Part shown: piece by piece, positions 1 through 5,895 of the stretch | How the letters are laid out: each line of letters starts with the position of its first letter | Position numbering within the stretch: position 1 is the stretch's first letter | NCBI GenBank assembly: GCA_905212515.1 | Contig: CAJMEU010000127.1 | Coordinates: forward strand, 1-8,331 | From: an uncultured Oscillospiraceae bacterium | GTDB taxonomy: Bacteria > Bacillota > Clostridia > Oscillospirales > Ruminococcaceae | Direction: 5' to 3' | DNA: 8,331 nucleotides | Translations under genes and position numbers: made by a program | The notes under the pieces: generated by a model | Seen by the model: the letters and a program-made list of their open reading frames with translations, nothing else | Told to the model about the DNA's origin: nothing | The model's database searches: none

Positions 1-1673
1 TTGCCCGGCGTGGAGCCCACCACCAGCGTCAGGCGCAGCGCGTCCGCGCCGTACTCGCTGATGATCTCCAGCGGGTCGATGCCGTTGCCCAGGGACTTGG
101 ACATTTTGCGTCCCTGCGCGTCCCGCACCAGGCCATGGATCAGCACGGTGTCGAAGGGGGCCTTGTCGGTGTACGTCAGGCCGGAGAAGTTCATGCGGGT
201 TACCCAGAACGTGTTGATGTCGTAGCCGGTGACGAGGGTGTTGGTGGGATAGAAATAGCGCAGGTCCTCGGTGTCGTCGGGCCAGCCCAGGGTGCTGAAG
301 GGCCACAGGGCGCTGGAGAACCATGTGTCCAGCGTGTCCTCGTCCTGATGCACCGGGCCGCCGCATTTGGGGCAGGTGTCGATGTGCTCGGCCGAGACGG
401 TGACCTCGCCGCAGCCGTCGCAGTAATAGGCCGGGATACGGTGGCCCCACCACAGCTGGCGGCTGATGCACCAGTCGCGGGTATTCTCCATCCAGAAGAA
501 ATAGTTTTTGTCAAAGCGCTCGGGCACAAATCTGATCTCGCCGCTGCGCACAGCCTCGATGGCCGGGCCGGCCAGGGGCTTCATGCGCACGAACCACTGC
601 TTGGACACCATGGGCTCCACGGTGGTGCCGCAGCGGTAACAGGTGCCCACGTTGTGGCTGTGGGGCTCCACCGACGCCAGGTAGCCGCCGGCCTCCAAAT
701 CGGCCACAATGGCCTTGCGGGCCTCGTAGCGGTCCATCCCCGCGTACTTGCCGCAGTCCTCCGTCATGTGGGCGTCGTCCGTCAGCACCTTCACGATGGG
801 CAGGTTGTGGCGCACACCCACCTCGAAGTCGTTGGGGTCGTGGGCGGGGGTGATCTTCACCACGCCGGGGCCGAACTCCCGGGCCACATACTCGTCGCAC
901 ACGATGGGGATTTCCTTCCCCACCTGCGCCACGAGGACCCTTTTGCCGTGAAGATGCGTATAGCGCTCATCATCCGGGTGCACGGCCACGGCCGTGTCCC
1001 CCAGCATGGTCTCGGGGCGGGTAGTGGCCAGTTCCAGATACTCATCCGTGCCCACGATGGGATATTTCAAATGCCAGAAGAAGCCGTCCTGCTCCTCATA
1101 CTCTACTTCGGCGTCGCTGATGGAGGTCTTGCAGTGGGGGCACCAGTTGATGATGCGCTCGCCGCGGTAGATCAGGTCCTCGTCATACAGTTTTTTGAAC
1201 ACCTTCAGCACGGCTTTGGAGCAGCCCTCGTCCATGGTGAAGCGCTCCCGCTTCCAGTCGCAGGAGCAGCCCAGCTTTTTCAGCTGCTCCACGATGCGGC
1301 CGCCGTACTGTTTTTTCCAATCCCAGGCGCGCTCCAAAAATTTGTCCCGGCCCAGATCGGCCTTGGTCAGGCCTTCCTCTTTCATCTTGGCCACGATCTT
1401 GGCCTCGGTGGCGATGGAGGCGTGGTCGGTGCCCGGCACCCACAAGGCGGCGTAGCCCTGCATGCGCTTATAGCGGATCAGGATATCCTGCCAAGTCTCG
1501 TCCATGGCGTGGCCCATGTGCAGCTGCCCGGTGATATTGGGCGGCGGCATCACGATGGTGTAGGGCTTTTTGTCCGGGTCACGCCGGGTGTGGAAACAAT
1601 TGCCGTCCAGCCATTTCTGATACAGACGGTCTTCCACCCTGCCGGGGTCGTACGTTTTTTCCAGTTCTTTCAT
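1..1673 (-). CDS. valS: Valyl-tRNA synthetase, N-terminal 557 codons (runs off left edge)
   Basis: Class Ia aminoacyl-tRNA synthetase that charges tRNA-Val with valine in the cytoplasm. Reading leftwards from ATG at 1673, the protein begins MKELEKTYDPGRVEDRLYQK and has the ATP-binding HIGH motif as HMGH (residues 52-55, after PPPNITGQL). It then shows WCPHC (177-181), the editing-domain motif TTRPETMLGDTAVAVHP, a CxxC...CxxC zinc module (YCDGCG and CPKCGG), DTWFSSALWPFSTLGWP, and KMSKS (523-527, bases 93-107) followed by LGNGIDPLEI. These motifs and their spacing identify ValRS; the family is near 880 residues, so the anticodon-binding domain and C-terminal coiled coil lie outside the window. 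The frame is open to base 3. The start is supported by an AAGGAGAGG ribosome site at 1678-1686, four bases upstream of the ATG. Expression is controlled by the T-box leader just upstream. No frame damage was seen. Confidence 0.97.
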   Translation of the reverse strand, partial: MKELEKTYDPGRVEDRLYQKWLDGNCFHTRRDPDKKPYTIVMPPPNITGQLHMGHAMDETWQDILIRYKRMQGYAALWVPGTDHASIATEAKIVAKMKEEGLTKADLGRDKFLERAWDWKKQYGGRIVEQLKKLGCSCDWKRERFTMDEGCSKAVLKVFKKLYDEDLIYRGERIINWCPHCKTSISDAEVEYEEQDGFFWHLKYPIVGTDEYLELATTRPETMLGDTAVAVHPDDERYTHLHGKRVLVAQVGKEIPIVCDEYVAREFGPGVVKITPAHDPNDFEVGVRHNLPIVKVLTDDAHMTEDCGKYAGMDRYEARKAIVADLEAGGYLASVEPHSHNVGTCYRCGTTVEPMVSKQWFVRMKPLAGPAIEAVRSGEIRFVPERFDKNYFFWMENTRDWCISRQLWWGHRIPAYYCDGCGEVTVSAEHIDTCPKCGGPVHQDEDTLDTWFSSALWPFSTLGWPDDTEDLRYFYPTNTLVTGYDINTFWVTRMNFSGLTYTDKAPFDTVLIHGLVRDAQGRKMSKSLGNGIDPLEIISEYGADALRLTLVVGSTPG

Positions 1674-1703
1674 GTTCCCTCTCCTTTTCCTCGCGCATGG
1701 GAC

Positions 1704-1742
1704 AAAAAAGCCGTCCCATGCAGGCTGCATGGGACGGCTTTG
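1704..1742 (-). terminator. T-box-regulated intrinsic terminator before valS
   Basis: Bases 1709-1739 form a 14-bp perfect inverted repeat (AGCCGTCCCATGCA and its complement around a 3-base loop). On the minus strand it is followed by a run of six T (1704-1709). The left arm begins just after the T-box sequence, the usual terminator/antiterminator arrangement. It lies about 30 bases before the valS start codon, so termination here removes the whole coding region. Confidence 0.93.
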
Positions 1743-1951
1743 TAACCGCGGTACCACCCAAATTGCCGCGCGCTTTACAGCTGGCGCAGCCACTCGACAC
1801 CCATAACGCGGGCTGTGCGGAGGCGGCTACTGAACATTCCCCGCCCCTGCTCCCAAGCGACAGCATCCGCACGCCCCGCCGGCTCCCACCATCCCGGCTC
1901 GCTTTTGAAGCGTCCCTGCGCAATGCCCTCTTGTTCACAGCATTTCAATCT
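1704..1951 (-). promoter_or_regulatory. T-box riboswitch (tRNA-Val sensing) controlling valS
   Basis: Leader RNA read leftwards from about 1951. The T-box sequence GGGTGGTACCGCGG lies at 1746-1759. Its TGGT would pair with a tRNA 3' end ending ACCA, i.e. an A discriminator base, as in bacterial tRNA-Val. The stem I distal hairpin is GCCGG/CCGGC (1894-1898 with 1878-1882), closing the loop GATGGTGGGAG typical of T-box stem I. A GTC valine codon at 1859-1861 lies just after a helix formed by GCATTGCGC (from about 1925) and GTGCGGATGC, and is the best specifier candidate. Family knowledge: uncharged tRNA pairs with specifier and T-box, stabilises the antiterminator and lets transcription enter valS. 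The T-box identity is firm. The specifier and helix assignments are by hand. Confidence 0.93.
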
Positions 1952-1957
1952 ACCCTG

Positions 1958-1986
1958 ATGATACTCTGTTTGGGGCCGGTTGTCAA
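1958..1986 (-). promoter_or_regulatory. Sigma-A promoter of valS
   Basis: On the minus strand, TTGACA (1981-1986), a 17-base spacer and TATCAT (1958-1963). The -35 box is perfect, the -10 box is near consensus and the spacing is ideal. Transcription would begin near 1951 and produce a T-box leader of about 280 bases. It is divergent from the RNHCP promoter, the two -35 boxes being 22 bases apart. Confidence 0.85.
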
Positions 1987-2008
1987 GTGAGGGACGCCGC
2001 CGTTCGCC

Positions 2009-2037
2009 TTGCCAAAGCCGCCGGCCCATGTTAAAAT
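2009..2037 (+). promoter_or_regulatory. Sigma-A promoter of the RNHCP gene
   Basis: TTGCCA (2009-2014), a 17-base spacer and TAAAAT (2032-2037). Each box is one mismatch from consensus. The expected start near 2044 gives a leader of about 145 bases before the TTG start at 2189, unusually long for a small single gene. Confidence 0.75.
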
Positions 2038-2079
2038 GGAAACGGACCAAGTCCAAATAAAAAAAGAGGAGTTTGCCTT

Positions 2080-2136
2080 TTGCGTTATCATCACATATCG
2101 GAGATTGCCGCGAACCGGGAGGTTTGCGCGAACTGA
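2080..2136 (+). CDS. Possible 18-codon leader peptide upstream of the RNHCP gene
   Basis: AGAGGAG at 2065-2071 lies eight bases before a TTG at 2080. The frame reads MRYHHISEIAANREVCAN and stops at TGA 2134-2136. The whole ORF is inside the transcribed leader. Its last codons overlap the hairpin arms described for 2099-2184, the arrangement seen in translational attenuators. I recognise no homologous peptide, and an 18-codon ORF can arise by chance. The support is only the ribosome site, its spacing and the overlap with structure. Confidence 0.25.
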   Translation: MRYHHISEIAANREVCAN

Positions 2137-2184
2137 TCTCCGCATTCCTCCCATTGGTTATCAAGATAACTTTTAGGAGGAGAT
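2099..2184 (+). promoter_or_regulatory. Structured leader with alternative pairings around the RNHCP ribosome site
   Basis: CGGAGAT (2099-2105) is complementary to ATCTCCG (2136-2142). Between them GCGAACC and GGTTTGC close a GGGA loop. TCCTCC (2146-2151) is complementary to GGAGGA (2176-2181), which is the ribosome site of the RNHCP gene, and encloses a perfect GTTATC-AA-GATAAC hairpin (2157-2170). CCTCCC (2147-2152) can instead pair with GGGAGG (2117-2122), and ATCTCC (2137-2142 region) can pair with GGAGAT (2179-2184). So at least two mutually exclusive folds exist, one masking and one freeing the ribosome site. The complementarity is seen directly. Regulation is inference. Confidence 0.4.
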
Positions 2185-2188
2185 CCCT

Positions 2189-2608
2189 TTGAAACGACCA
2201 GACCGAACTCATCCCCACAGGCGGGAGAACTGCCGCCAGGCTGCCTTTACCTGCCGCGTATGCGGCCAAACCGTTTTGCCCCAGGAATGTGGCGGACAGC
2301 ACCGCAACCACTGCCCGCACTGTCTGTCCAGCGTGCATCTGGATAATCTGCCCGGCGACCGCGCCGCGCACTGCGAAGGCGTGATGGACCCTGTGAGTAT
2401 TTGGGTGCGCAGTGGCGGCGAGTGGGCTATCATCCATCGCTGTCGCCGATGCGGCGCTTTTCATTCGAACCGGGTGGCAGCGGATGACAGTCCCTTGAAG
2501 CTGATGCAGCTGGCGGTGCGCCCCCTCGCCTCCCCGCCCTGCCCCCGGGAATATTTGCCGCAATTGCCCCAAACTTTCCCGCCGCAAGGGGGGCAACCGC
2601 CCTTCTGA
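2189..2608 (+). CDS. RNHCP-domain zinc-binding protein (function unknown)
   Basis: A 139-residue protein of the RNHCP domain family, named for its conserved Arg-Asn-His-Cys-Pro motif. That motif is present at 39-43 in the string RNHCPHCLSSVHLD. Metal-ligand candidates are C22/C25 (CRVC), C42/C45 and C85/C88 (HRCRRCG). Other family hallmarks are PGDRA (55-59), a Cys at 62, MDPV (66-69), an IIHRC block and NRVAADD (94-100). The family occurs in Firmicutes and other bacteria; its biochemical role is not known to me, and the fold suggests a small cytosolic zinc protein. The start is TTG at 2189, fixed by AGGAGG at 2175-2180 eight bases upstream; no ATG fits. The last 35 or so residues are proline-rich and look outside the domain. 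Single-gene unit, divergent from valS, ending at a shared hairpin terminator. Confidence 0.9.
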   Translation: MKRPDRTHPHRRENCRQAAFTCRVCGQTVLPQECGGQHRNHCPHCLSSVHLDNLPGDRAAHCEGVMDPVSIWVRSGGEWAIIHRCRRCGAFHSNRVAADDSPLKLMQLAVRPLASPPCPREYLPQLPQTFPPQGGQPPF

Positions 2609-2609
2609 C

Positions 2610-2646
2610 AAAAAAGCCGCACCGGCAGTATGCCGGCGCGGCTTTT
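2610..2646. terminator. Bidirectional intrinsic terminator between convergent genes
   Basis: AAAAGCCGC (2612-2620) pairs with GCGGCTTTT (2638-2646), and CCGGCA (2622-2627) with TGCCGG (2631-2636), across one A/C mismatch and a GTA loop. An A-run on the left and a T-run on the right make it active in both directions. It starts two bases after the RNHCP stop and ends five bases before the acyltransferase stop, so it serves both genes. Confidence 0.92.
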
Positions 2647-2650
2647 CGCG

Positions 2651-3724
2651 TCAGTGGTTCTCCTCTTCAGCTCGCTTCTTCCTGGAGAATTGCCCCAGCA
2701 TCCAGGGGAAATGTTTTTCAATGGGCACCGCCAAGGCAAAGTAAGCAACCAGCATCATCACCGCCGCCTGGAAGGCCATGGCCGCGCCGCCGACCTGAGC
2801 GCCCGAATCGGGCATGGTGACGCCCACCGCGGCCAGCAGCAGGGGCACGGCCACTTTCACGATCTGCTCGGTGCCGCACAGCACCAGCGTCATGCGGCCC
2901 ATTTTGCACAGCAGGCCGAATTTCTGCAGCGCAAAACCGGCGCAGGCCGCGCACACGATGGCGCTGCACTGGTACAGGAAGGTGAGCAAGCTCAGCGCCA
3001 GATAAGGCGCCTCTTCCACGCCCAGCAGGCTGGGGAAATACGCCAAGCCAAAATAGAAGTTTACATACAAAATATAAAGGCTGGCCGCGGCCCCCAGCGC
3101 CAGGGCCGCCCTGGCCGGCGGGGAAAAGCTTTTCCCCGCATCCCGCCGGGCACGCCAGACGTGGGCCGCACAGTCGCCGATGGCGTAGTACACCAGGAAG
3201 CGGCCCGCCATGTCGATACCCCAGGGCAGTACCGGCCCCTCGTGGATCAGCTTCACCGCCAGGCTGACGGCCGCAGCAGCGCCCAGCACCAGCCACTGAT
3301 TTTTCAGCACCTTTTTCAGCACGTGGTAGTAAATGCCCATCAAAAACAGGCATGGCAAAAACCACATGGCCGCCAGCGGGCACACATTGCGGGAACCCCA
3401 GACAAGGCGCTTCATCCAATCGATAATATCGCCCAGGGACAATTCGAACAAAAACACCCGCACGGCCAGTGTCAGCACACCGAAGGCAAAATACGGCACC
3501 ATGATGCGCAAAAATTTTTCTTTGATAAAGGGCCACAAAGCCTGCCCCTCACGGGTAAAGGCGGTGAAACCCGAGGCGAAAAACAAAATCCCCAGCACCG
3601 AGTAAAGCCCCAGCAGGCCGTAACGGCCCATGCCGTCGTAGTGGGTCATATACATCAGCCAAATGGCGATCAGCTTCATCACGTCCAGCCAGCCGTAACG
3701 CTCACGCTTTGCTTTTGTTTCCAT
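2651..3724 (-). CDS. Membrane acyltransferase, family 3 (fucose 4-O-acetylase-like)
   Basis: A 357-residue polytopic membrane protein of the acyltransferase-3 type, whose members O-acetylate sugars, glycans or peptides using acyl-CoA. Family marks are the N-terminal RERYGWLDVMKLIAIWLMYMTH with the likely catalytic histidine H28, FFASGFTAF (48-56), a basic LRIMVPYF segment (R73...P77) and MWFLPCLFLMGIYY (120-133, entering a helix). About nine or ten hydrophobic helices follow, and the tail is short and charged (RKKRAEEENH). Length is typical. The chosen ATG at 3724 has AAAGGAG (3730-3736) five bases upstream, and METKAKRERY reads like a normal cytosolic N-terminus. An in-frame ATG at 3781 would add 19 atypical residues encoded across a terminator hairpin. 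Substrate cannot be told: no sugar-synthesis genes lie nearby. Shares its terminator with the RNHCP gene. Confidence 0.85.
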   Translation of the reverse strand: METKAKRERYGWLDVMKLIAIWLMYMTHYDGMGRYGLLGLYSVLGILFFASGFTAFTREGQALWPFIKEKFLRIMVPYFAFGVLTLAVRVFLFELSLGDIIDWMKRLVWGSRNVCPLAAMWFLPCLFLMGIYYHVLKKVLKNQWLVLGAAAAVSLAVKLIHEGPVLPWGIDMAGRFLVYYAIGDCAAHVWRARRDAGKSFSPPARAALALGAAASLYILYVNFYFGLAYFPSLLGVEEAPYLALSLLTFLYQCSAIVCAACAGFALQKFGLLCKMGRMTLVLCGTEQIVKVAVPLLLAAVGVTMPDSGAQVGGAAMAFQAAVMMLVAYFALAVPIEKHFPWMLGQFSRKKRAEEENH

Positions 3725-3739
3725 AGGCGCTCCTTTGCC

Positions 3740-3766
3740 AAAAAGCGCCGTCCCATGGGACGGCGC
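3740..3766 (-). terminator. Intrinsic terminator inside the acyltransferase leader (attenuator-like)
   Basis: Bases 3745-3766 are a perfect 22-base palindrome (core GCCGTCCCATGGGACGGC), followed on the minus strand by five T (3740-3744). It lies between the acyltransferase promoter and its ribosome site, so in the transcript it precedes the gene it would switch off. AGGCGC (3725-3730) next to the start codon is the inverted repeat of GCGCCT (3763-3768), offering a competing pairing that would cover the ribosome site. No T-box or other riboswitch I recognise is upstream. Confidence 0.75.
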
Positions 3767-3789
3767 CTGCTGTTTTCCCATACGGGACT

Positions 3790-3818
3790 AGGATACCCTG
3801 TTTTGCCCGCTTTGTCAA
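3790..3818 (-). promoter_or_regulatory. Sigma-A promoter of the acyltransferase gene
   Basis: On the minus strand, TTGACA (3813-3818), a 17-base spacer and TATCCT (3790-3795). The expected start is about 3781-3784, almost exactly at the in-frame ATG at 3781, and about 60 bases before the preferred ATG at 3724. Confidence 0.8.
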
Positions 3819-3889
3819 TTTGCCAAAACGACACGCTGAACAGCCCATTTCCATCTTTTGGGATATTGTACAATTTTTCTTTGGAAGAA

Positions 3890-3918
3890 TTGCATTTTAT
3901 AGTGCTTTCTGCTATACT
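3890..3918 (+). promoter_or_regulatory. Sigma-A promoter of the zinc-ribbon membrane protein gene
   Basis: TTGCAT (3890-3895), a 17-base spacer and TATACT (3913-3918). The start would be near 3925, only a few bases before the AAAGGAGGG ribosome site (3925-3933), so the leader is very short. A perfect 10-base palindrome, ATTGTACAAT (3865-3874), lies 15 bases upstream of the -35 box. Confidence 0.7.
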
Positions 3919-3944
3919 CAAGGAAAAGGAGGGAGATTTTTAAA

Positions 3945-4499
3945 ATGTTTTGTAGAAAATGCGGCGAACTCTTATCAGATGGCGGCGAACAATGCCCCAA
4001 ATGCGGCACAGCGGTTATAAAATGCTCTCAATGTGGGGCAGTTTTGTCTGAGGGACAGCTTTTCTGTCCAACTTGCGGTCAGCAAGTAGCCGTCCTCGAT
4101 ACCCGCAAGAAGAGAGGCCCTATCCTAATTGGGGCAATCGCAACCGTGGCAGTGCTTATCGTGGTGGTCGTAGCAGTCAATCTTAATTCCGGCCCTAAAT
4201 TTCAAAAAATTTATGATGAATACTGCGATCCCCTTTGGGCCAGCATTGGTGCCGACGGCAGTTACTTAAGTATTGACACAAATCCCACGAACCGGGATGG
4301 CGCCGGGCTTGCCTTTCCCGAAGCATATACCGCCATTGAAGAGGTCAACGCTGCGTTGAAATTGCCGGAATCTCTTATCAAAGACATGGGGGCAACCTCC
4401 AGTATGGACGGCAAGCAAACCGAAACTTATGACAAAGTGGTGGTGTCTTGGAAATATCACCCCGACACAGGCCTGGAAGTGACCTATAAGAAAAAGTAA
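3945..4499 (+). CDS. Double zinc-ribbon, single-pass membrane protein of unknown function
   Basis: A 184-residue protein with three parts. Residues 3-20 (CRKCG...CPKCG) and 27-44 (CSQCG...CPTCG) are two CxxC-x10-CxxC zinc ribbons. A basic stretch RKKRG (54-58) precedes one hydrophobic helix (about 60-80, very rich in Val/Ile/Ala). The remaining roughly 100 residues should lie outside the membrane and contain SYLSIDTNP, LPESLIKDM, SSMDGKQ and SWKYHPDTGLEVTYKK. This layout recurs in Firmicutes membrane proteins with no known function. The positive-inside rule puts the ribbons in the cytoplasm, suggesting a signal or partner-binding role, which is inference. GGAGG at 3928-3932 is 12 bases before the ATG, rather distant. 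The gene and its upstream DNA are visibly more AT-rich than all neighbours, a possible sign of separate origin. Confidence 0.85.
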   Translation: MFCRKCGELLSDGGEQCPKCGTAVIKCSQCGAVLSEGQLFCPTCGQQVAVLDTRKKRGPILIGAIATVAVLIVVVVAVNLNSGPKFQKIYDEYCDPLWASIGADGSYLSIDTNPTNRDGAGLAFPEAYTAIEEVNAALKLPESLIKDMGATSSMDGKQTETYDKVVVSWKYHPDTGLEVTYKKK

Positions 4500-4511
4500 A
4501 CAAGCACATCC

Positions 4512-4554
4512 AGCAACAGCCCTGGCCAACGATAGCCAGGGCTGTTGCTCTTTT
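4512..4554. terminator. Intrinsic terminator after the zinc-ribbon gene
   Basis: A perfect 15-bp stem, AGCAACAGCCCTGGC (4512-4526) with its complement (4535-4549), closes an 8-base loop and is followed on the plus strand by CTTTT. It is best suited to the plus-strand gene, 12 bases after its stop. It also lies just after the stop of the convergent S41 gene and may end that transcript with a weaker U-tract. Confidence 0.9.
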
Positions 4555-4555
4555 G

Positions 4556-5809
4556 TCAATTTGCCTTGTCCGGCTCCAGCGCCAACGCGGCCGCCAGCAC
4601 CGTATCACGGCCCGTCAGCAGGTCTTCCACGGTCTGGGCCGCCTCCACATCCGGCTCCACCGGGCCGCGGCTGCCGAAATCCTTTGTGGAATAGTAAAGC
4701 GTGCAGCCGTTGGGCAGTGTCTCCTGGCCCAGTTCGCCGAAGCCGCCTTCCAGGCCGCCCGTACTTTCGCCCACCATCACGGCGCCCATGTCCCGCAGGT
4801 AGCCCGCGTCCATGGCGCCGGAAGAAAAGGTCTGGCCGCCAATCAGGCAGTACAGTGTCCCGCCTTTTTTCTGCCAGCCTTCCAGCACGTCCAGCAGAGG
4901 ACGAATCAGCTCGCTATTGCCGCCGGTGTTCTGGCGCAGGTCCACAAAAATTTTGGCAGGGACGGCTTCGCCCACCTGCTCTTCCAGCTGGGCGGCAAAA
5001 TCGGCCACGGGCAGCCCCTCCATATCCGCGCACACATTGTACTGGATATACACGCTGCCGTCCTCCAGCAGGGTGGCTGCGTAATTGGCAGCGCGGGTCA
5101 TGGTGACAGGCAGGGCGATATCACCCGTATAGCTGCCGTTGTCCGTGGGTACATTCCAGGTTTCAGTCTGGCCGGTGGTCAGGTCCTTCGTCTCCACAAC
5201 CACGGTGCGCGTATCGTCGGCCACGCCCAAATAGTGCAGCACACGCATGGCCCGGGCCATACCCGCCACCTGCACATCACGCCAGCCCTCGGTCTGGTAG
5301 CTGGCCATCCGGGCCGTCTCCTGGGCTATCTGGGCCATGGGCACGCCGTTGAGGGAGAGGAGCTCTTTGCCCAGCAGCTGGGCGCAGTTGTCCCCTGTGC
5401 GGTAGATATACCAGGTGTCCTCATATTTGCCAAAGATAAAGGGCAGATATATCTGTGTCATCGAAGGCGCCGGCTGCACACTGGTGTGCGCGTCGCCGAT
5501 GGAGGCGGCCAGTTCCTGCAGCGCGCACCAGGCATCGCCTTCCTGCAGCTGCCTCCTCGCCCAGTCCTCGTCCAAAACGGCGACCTTTTCGTCAAATGCT
5601 TCCTCGCTGATCACGGGGAACGGATCGGGATGCTGCTCTTTCAAAATACGGCTGAGGGCCGCCGGCGCGCTCTCAGGCTTTTCCCGTTCCGTGGGCCGGC
5701 TGAGGGTCGCGCCCGAAGATGCCGGCGCCGCGCCTGATGACGCGGCGGCGCAGGCCGCCAGGCTTAATGTCATGCAGGCCGCCAAGGCCAGGGAACTCCA
5801 CTTTTTCAT
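4556..5809 (-). CDS. S41-like (tail-specific-protease family) lipoprotein, downstream copy
   Basis: A 417-residue exported protein. The N-terminus MKKWSSLALAACMTLSLAAC is a lipoprotein signal with lipobox LAAC (C20), then an Ala/Ser/Pro-rich linker. The N-terminal helical region has ILKEQHPDPFPVISEEAFDE and SIGDAHTS (103-110). The protease core has YIQYNVCAD (254-262), FVDLRQNTGGNSE (288-300), QTFSSGAMDAGYL (326-338), with S330 (or S329) the likely nucleophile, and VGESTGG (346-352). It ends in a tail containing GRDTVLAAAL. The lysine of classical Ctp proteases (GEKTxGKG) is absent, as in tricorn-like S41 members. Family knowledge: S41 enzymes cleave peptides or unfolded proteins; substrate unknown. 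AAAAGGAG (5821-5828) is 11 bases before the ATG. A small hairpin GGGCGC/GCGCCC (5831-5851) precedes it. Paralogue of the next gene upstream. Confidence 0.87.
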   Translation of the reverse strand: MKKWSSLALAACMTLSLAACAAASSGAAPASSGATLSRPTEREKPESAPAALSRILKEQHPDPFPVISEEAFDEKVAVLDEDWARRQLQEGDAWCALQELAASIGDAHTSVQPAPSMTQIYLPFIFGKYEDTWYIYRTGDNCAQLLGKELLSLNGVPMAQIAQETARMASYQTEGWRDVQVAGMARAMRVLHYLGVADDTRTVVVETKDLTTGQTETWNVPTDNGSYTGDIALPVTMTRAANYAATLLEDGSVYIQYNVCADMEGLPVADFAAQLEEQVGEAVPAKIFVDLRQNTGGNSELIRPLLDVLEGWQKKGGTLYCLIGGQTFSSGAMDAGYLRDMGAVMVGESTGGLEGGFGELGQETLPNGCTLYYSTKDFGSRGPVEPDVEAAQTVEDLLTGRDTVLAAALALEPDKAN

Positions 5810-5859
5810 TGTTTTATTCGCTCCTTTTGCGGGCGCTTTTACCCTGCGCCCCGGCGTTG

Positions 5860-5888
5860 ATTATAGCCGGAGCTTCCAGGTTTGTCAA
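5860..5888 (-). promoter_or_regulatory. Consensus sigma-A promoter of the downstream S41 lipoprotein gene
   Basis: On the minus strand, TTGACA (5883-5888), a 17-base spacer and TATAAT (5860-5865): both boxes perfect and spacing ideal, the best promoter in the window. The -35 box begins eight bases after the stop of the upstream paralogue, with no terminator between, so the gene can be read both from this promoter and by readthrough. Confidence 0.88.
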
Positions 5889-5895
5889 TCGCCTC

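Noticed and set aside
135..1745. 536-codon open frame on the plus strand
   Set aside because: Mirror frame of GC-rich valS; composition is Ala/Gly/Val/His repeats with no motifs, and it opposes a certain gene and the T-box terminator.
2157..2170. GTTATC-AA-GATAAC followed by TTTT as a terminator before the RNHCP gene
   Set aside because: The stem is only six AT-rich pairs with a two-base loop, too weak for intrinsic termination; treated as part of the leader fold.
1775..2611. 278-codon minus-strand frame across the valS leader and RNHCP gene
   Set aside because: It crosses two promoters and the T-box RNA, lies antisense to the RNHCP domain, and shows no family motif.
3725..3781. N-terminal extension of the acyltransferase from ATG 3781
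   Set aside because: The 19 extra residues are unlike the family, there is no ribosome site, and they are encoded by a perfect terminator palindrome; kept only as a leaderless-start question.
2630..3943. 437-codon plus-strand frame opposite the acyltransferase
   Set aside because: Gln/His/Arg-rich shadow of a clear membrane protein gene; no ribosome site and no domain.
4553..5737. 394-codon plus-strand frame opposite an S41 lipoprotein gene
   Set aside because: Shadow frame of a GC-rich gene, without motif or promoter.
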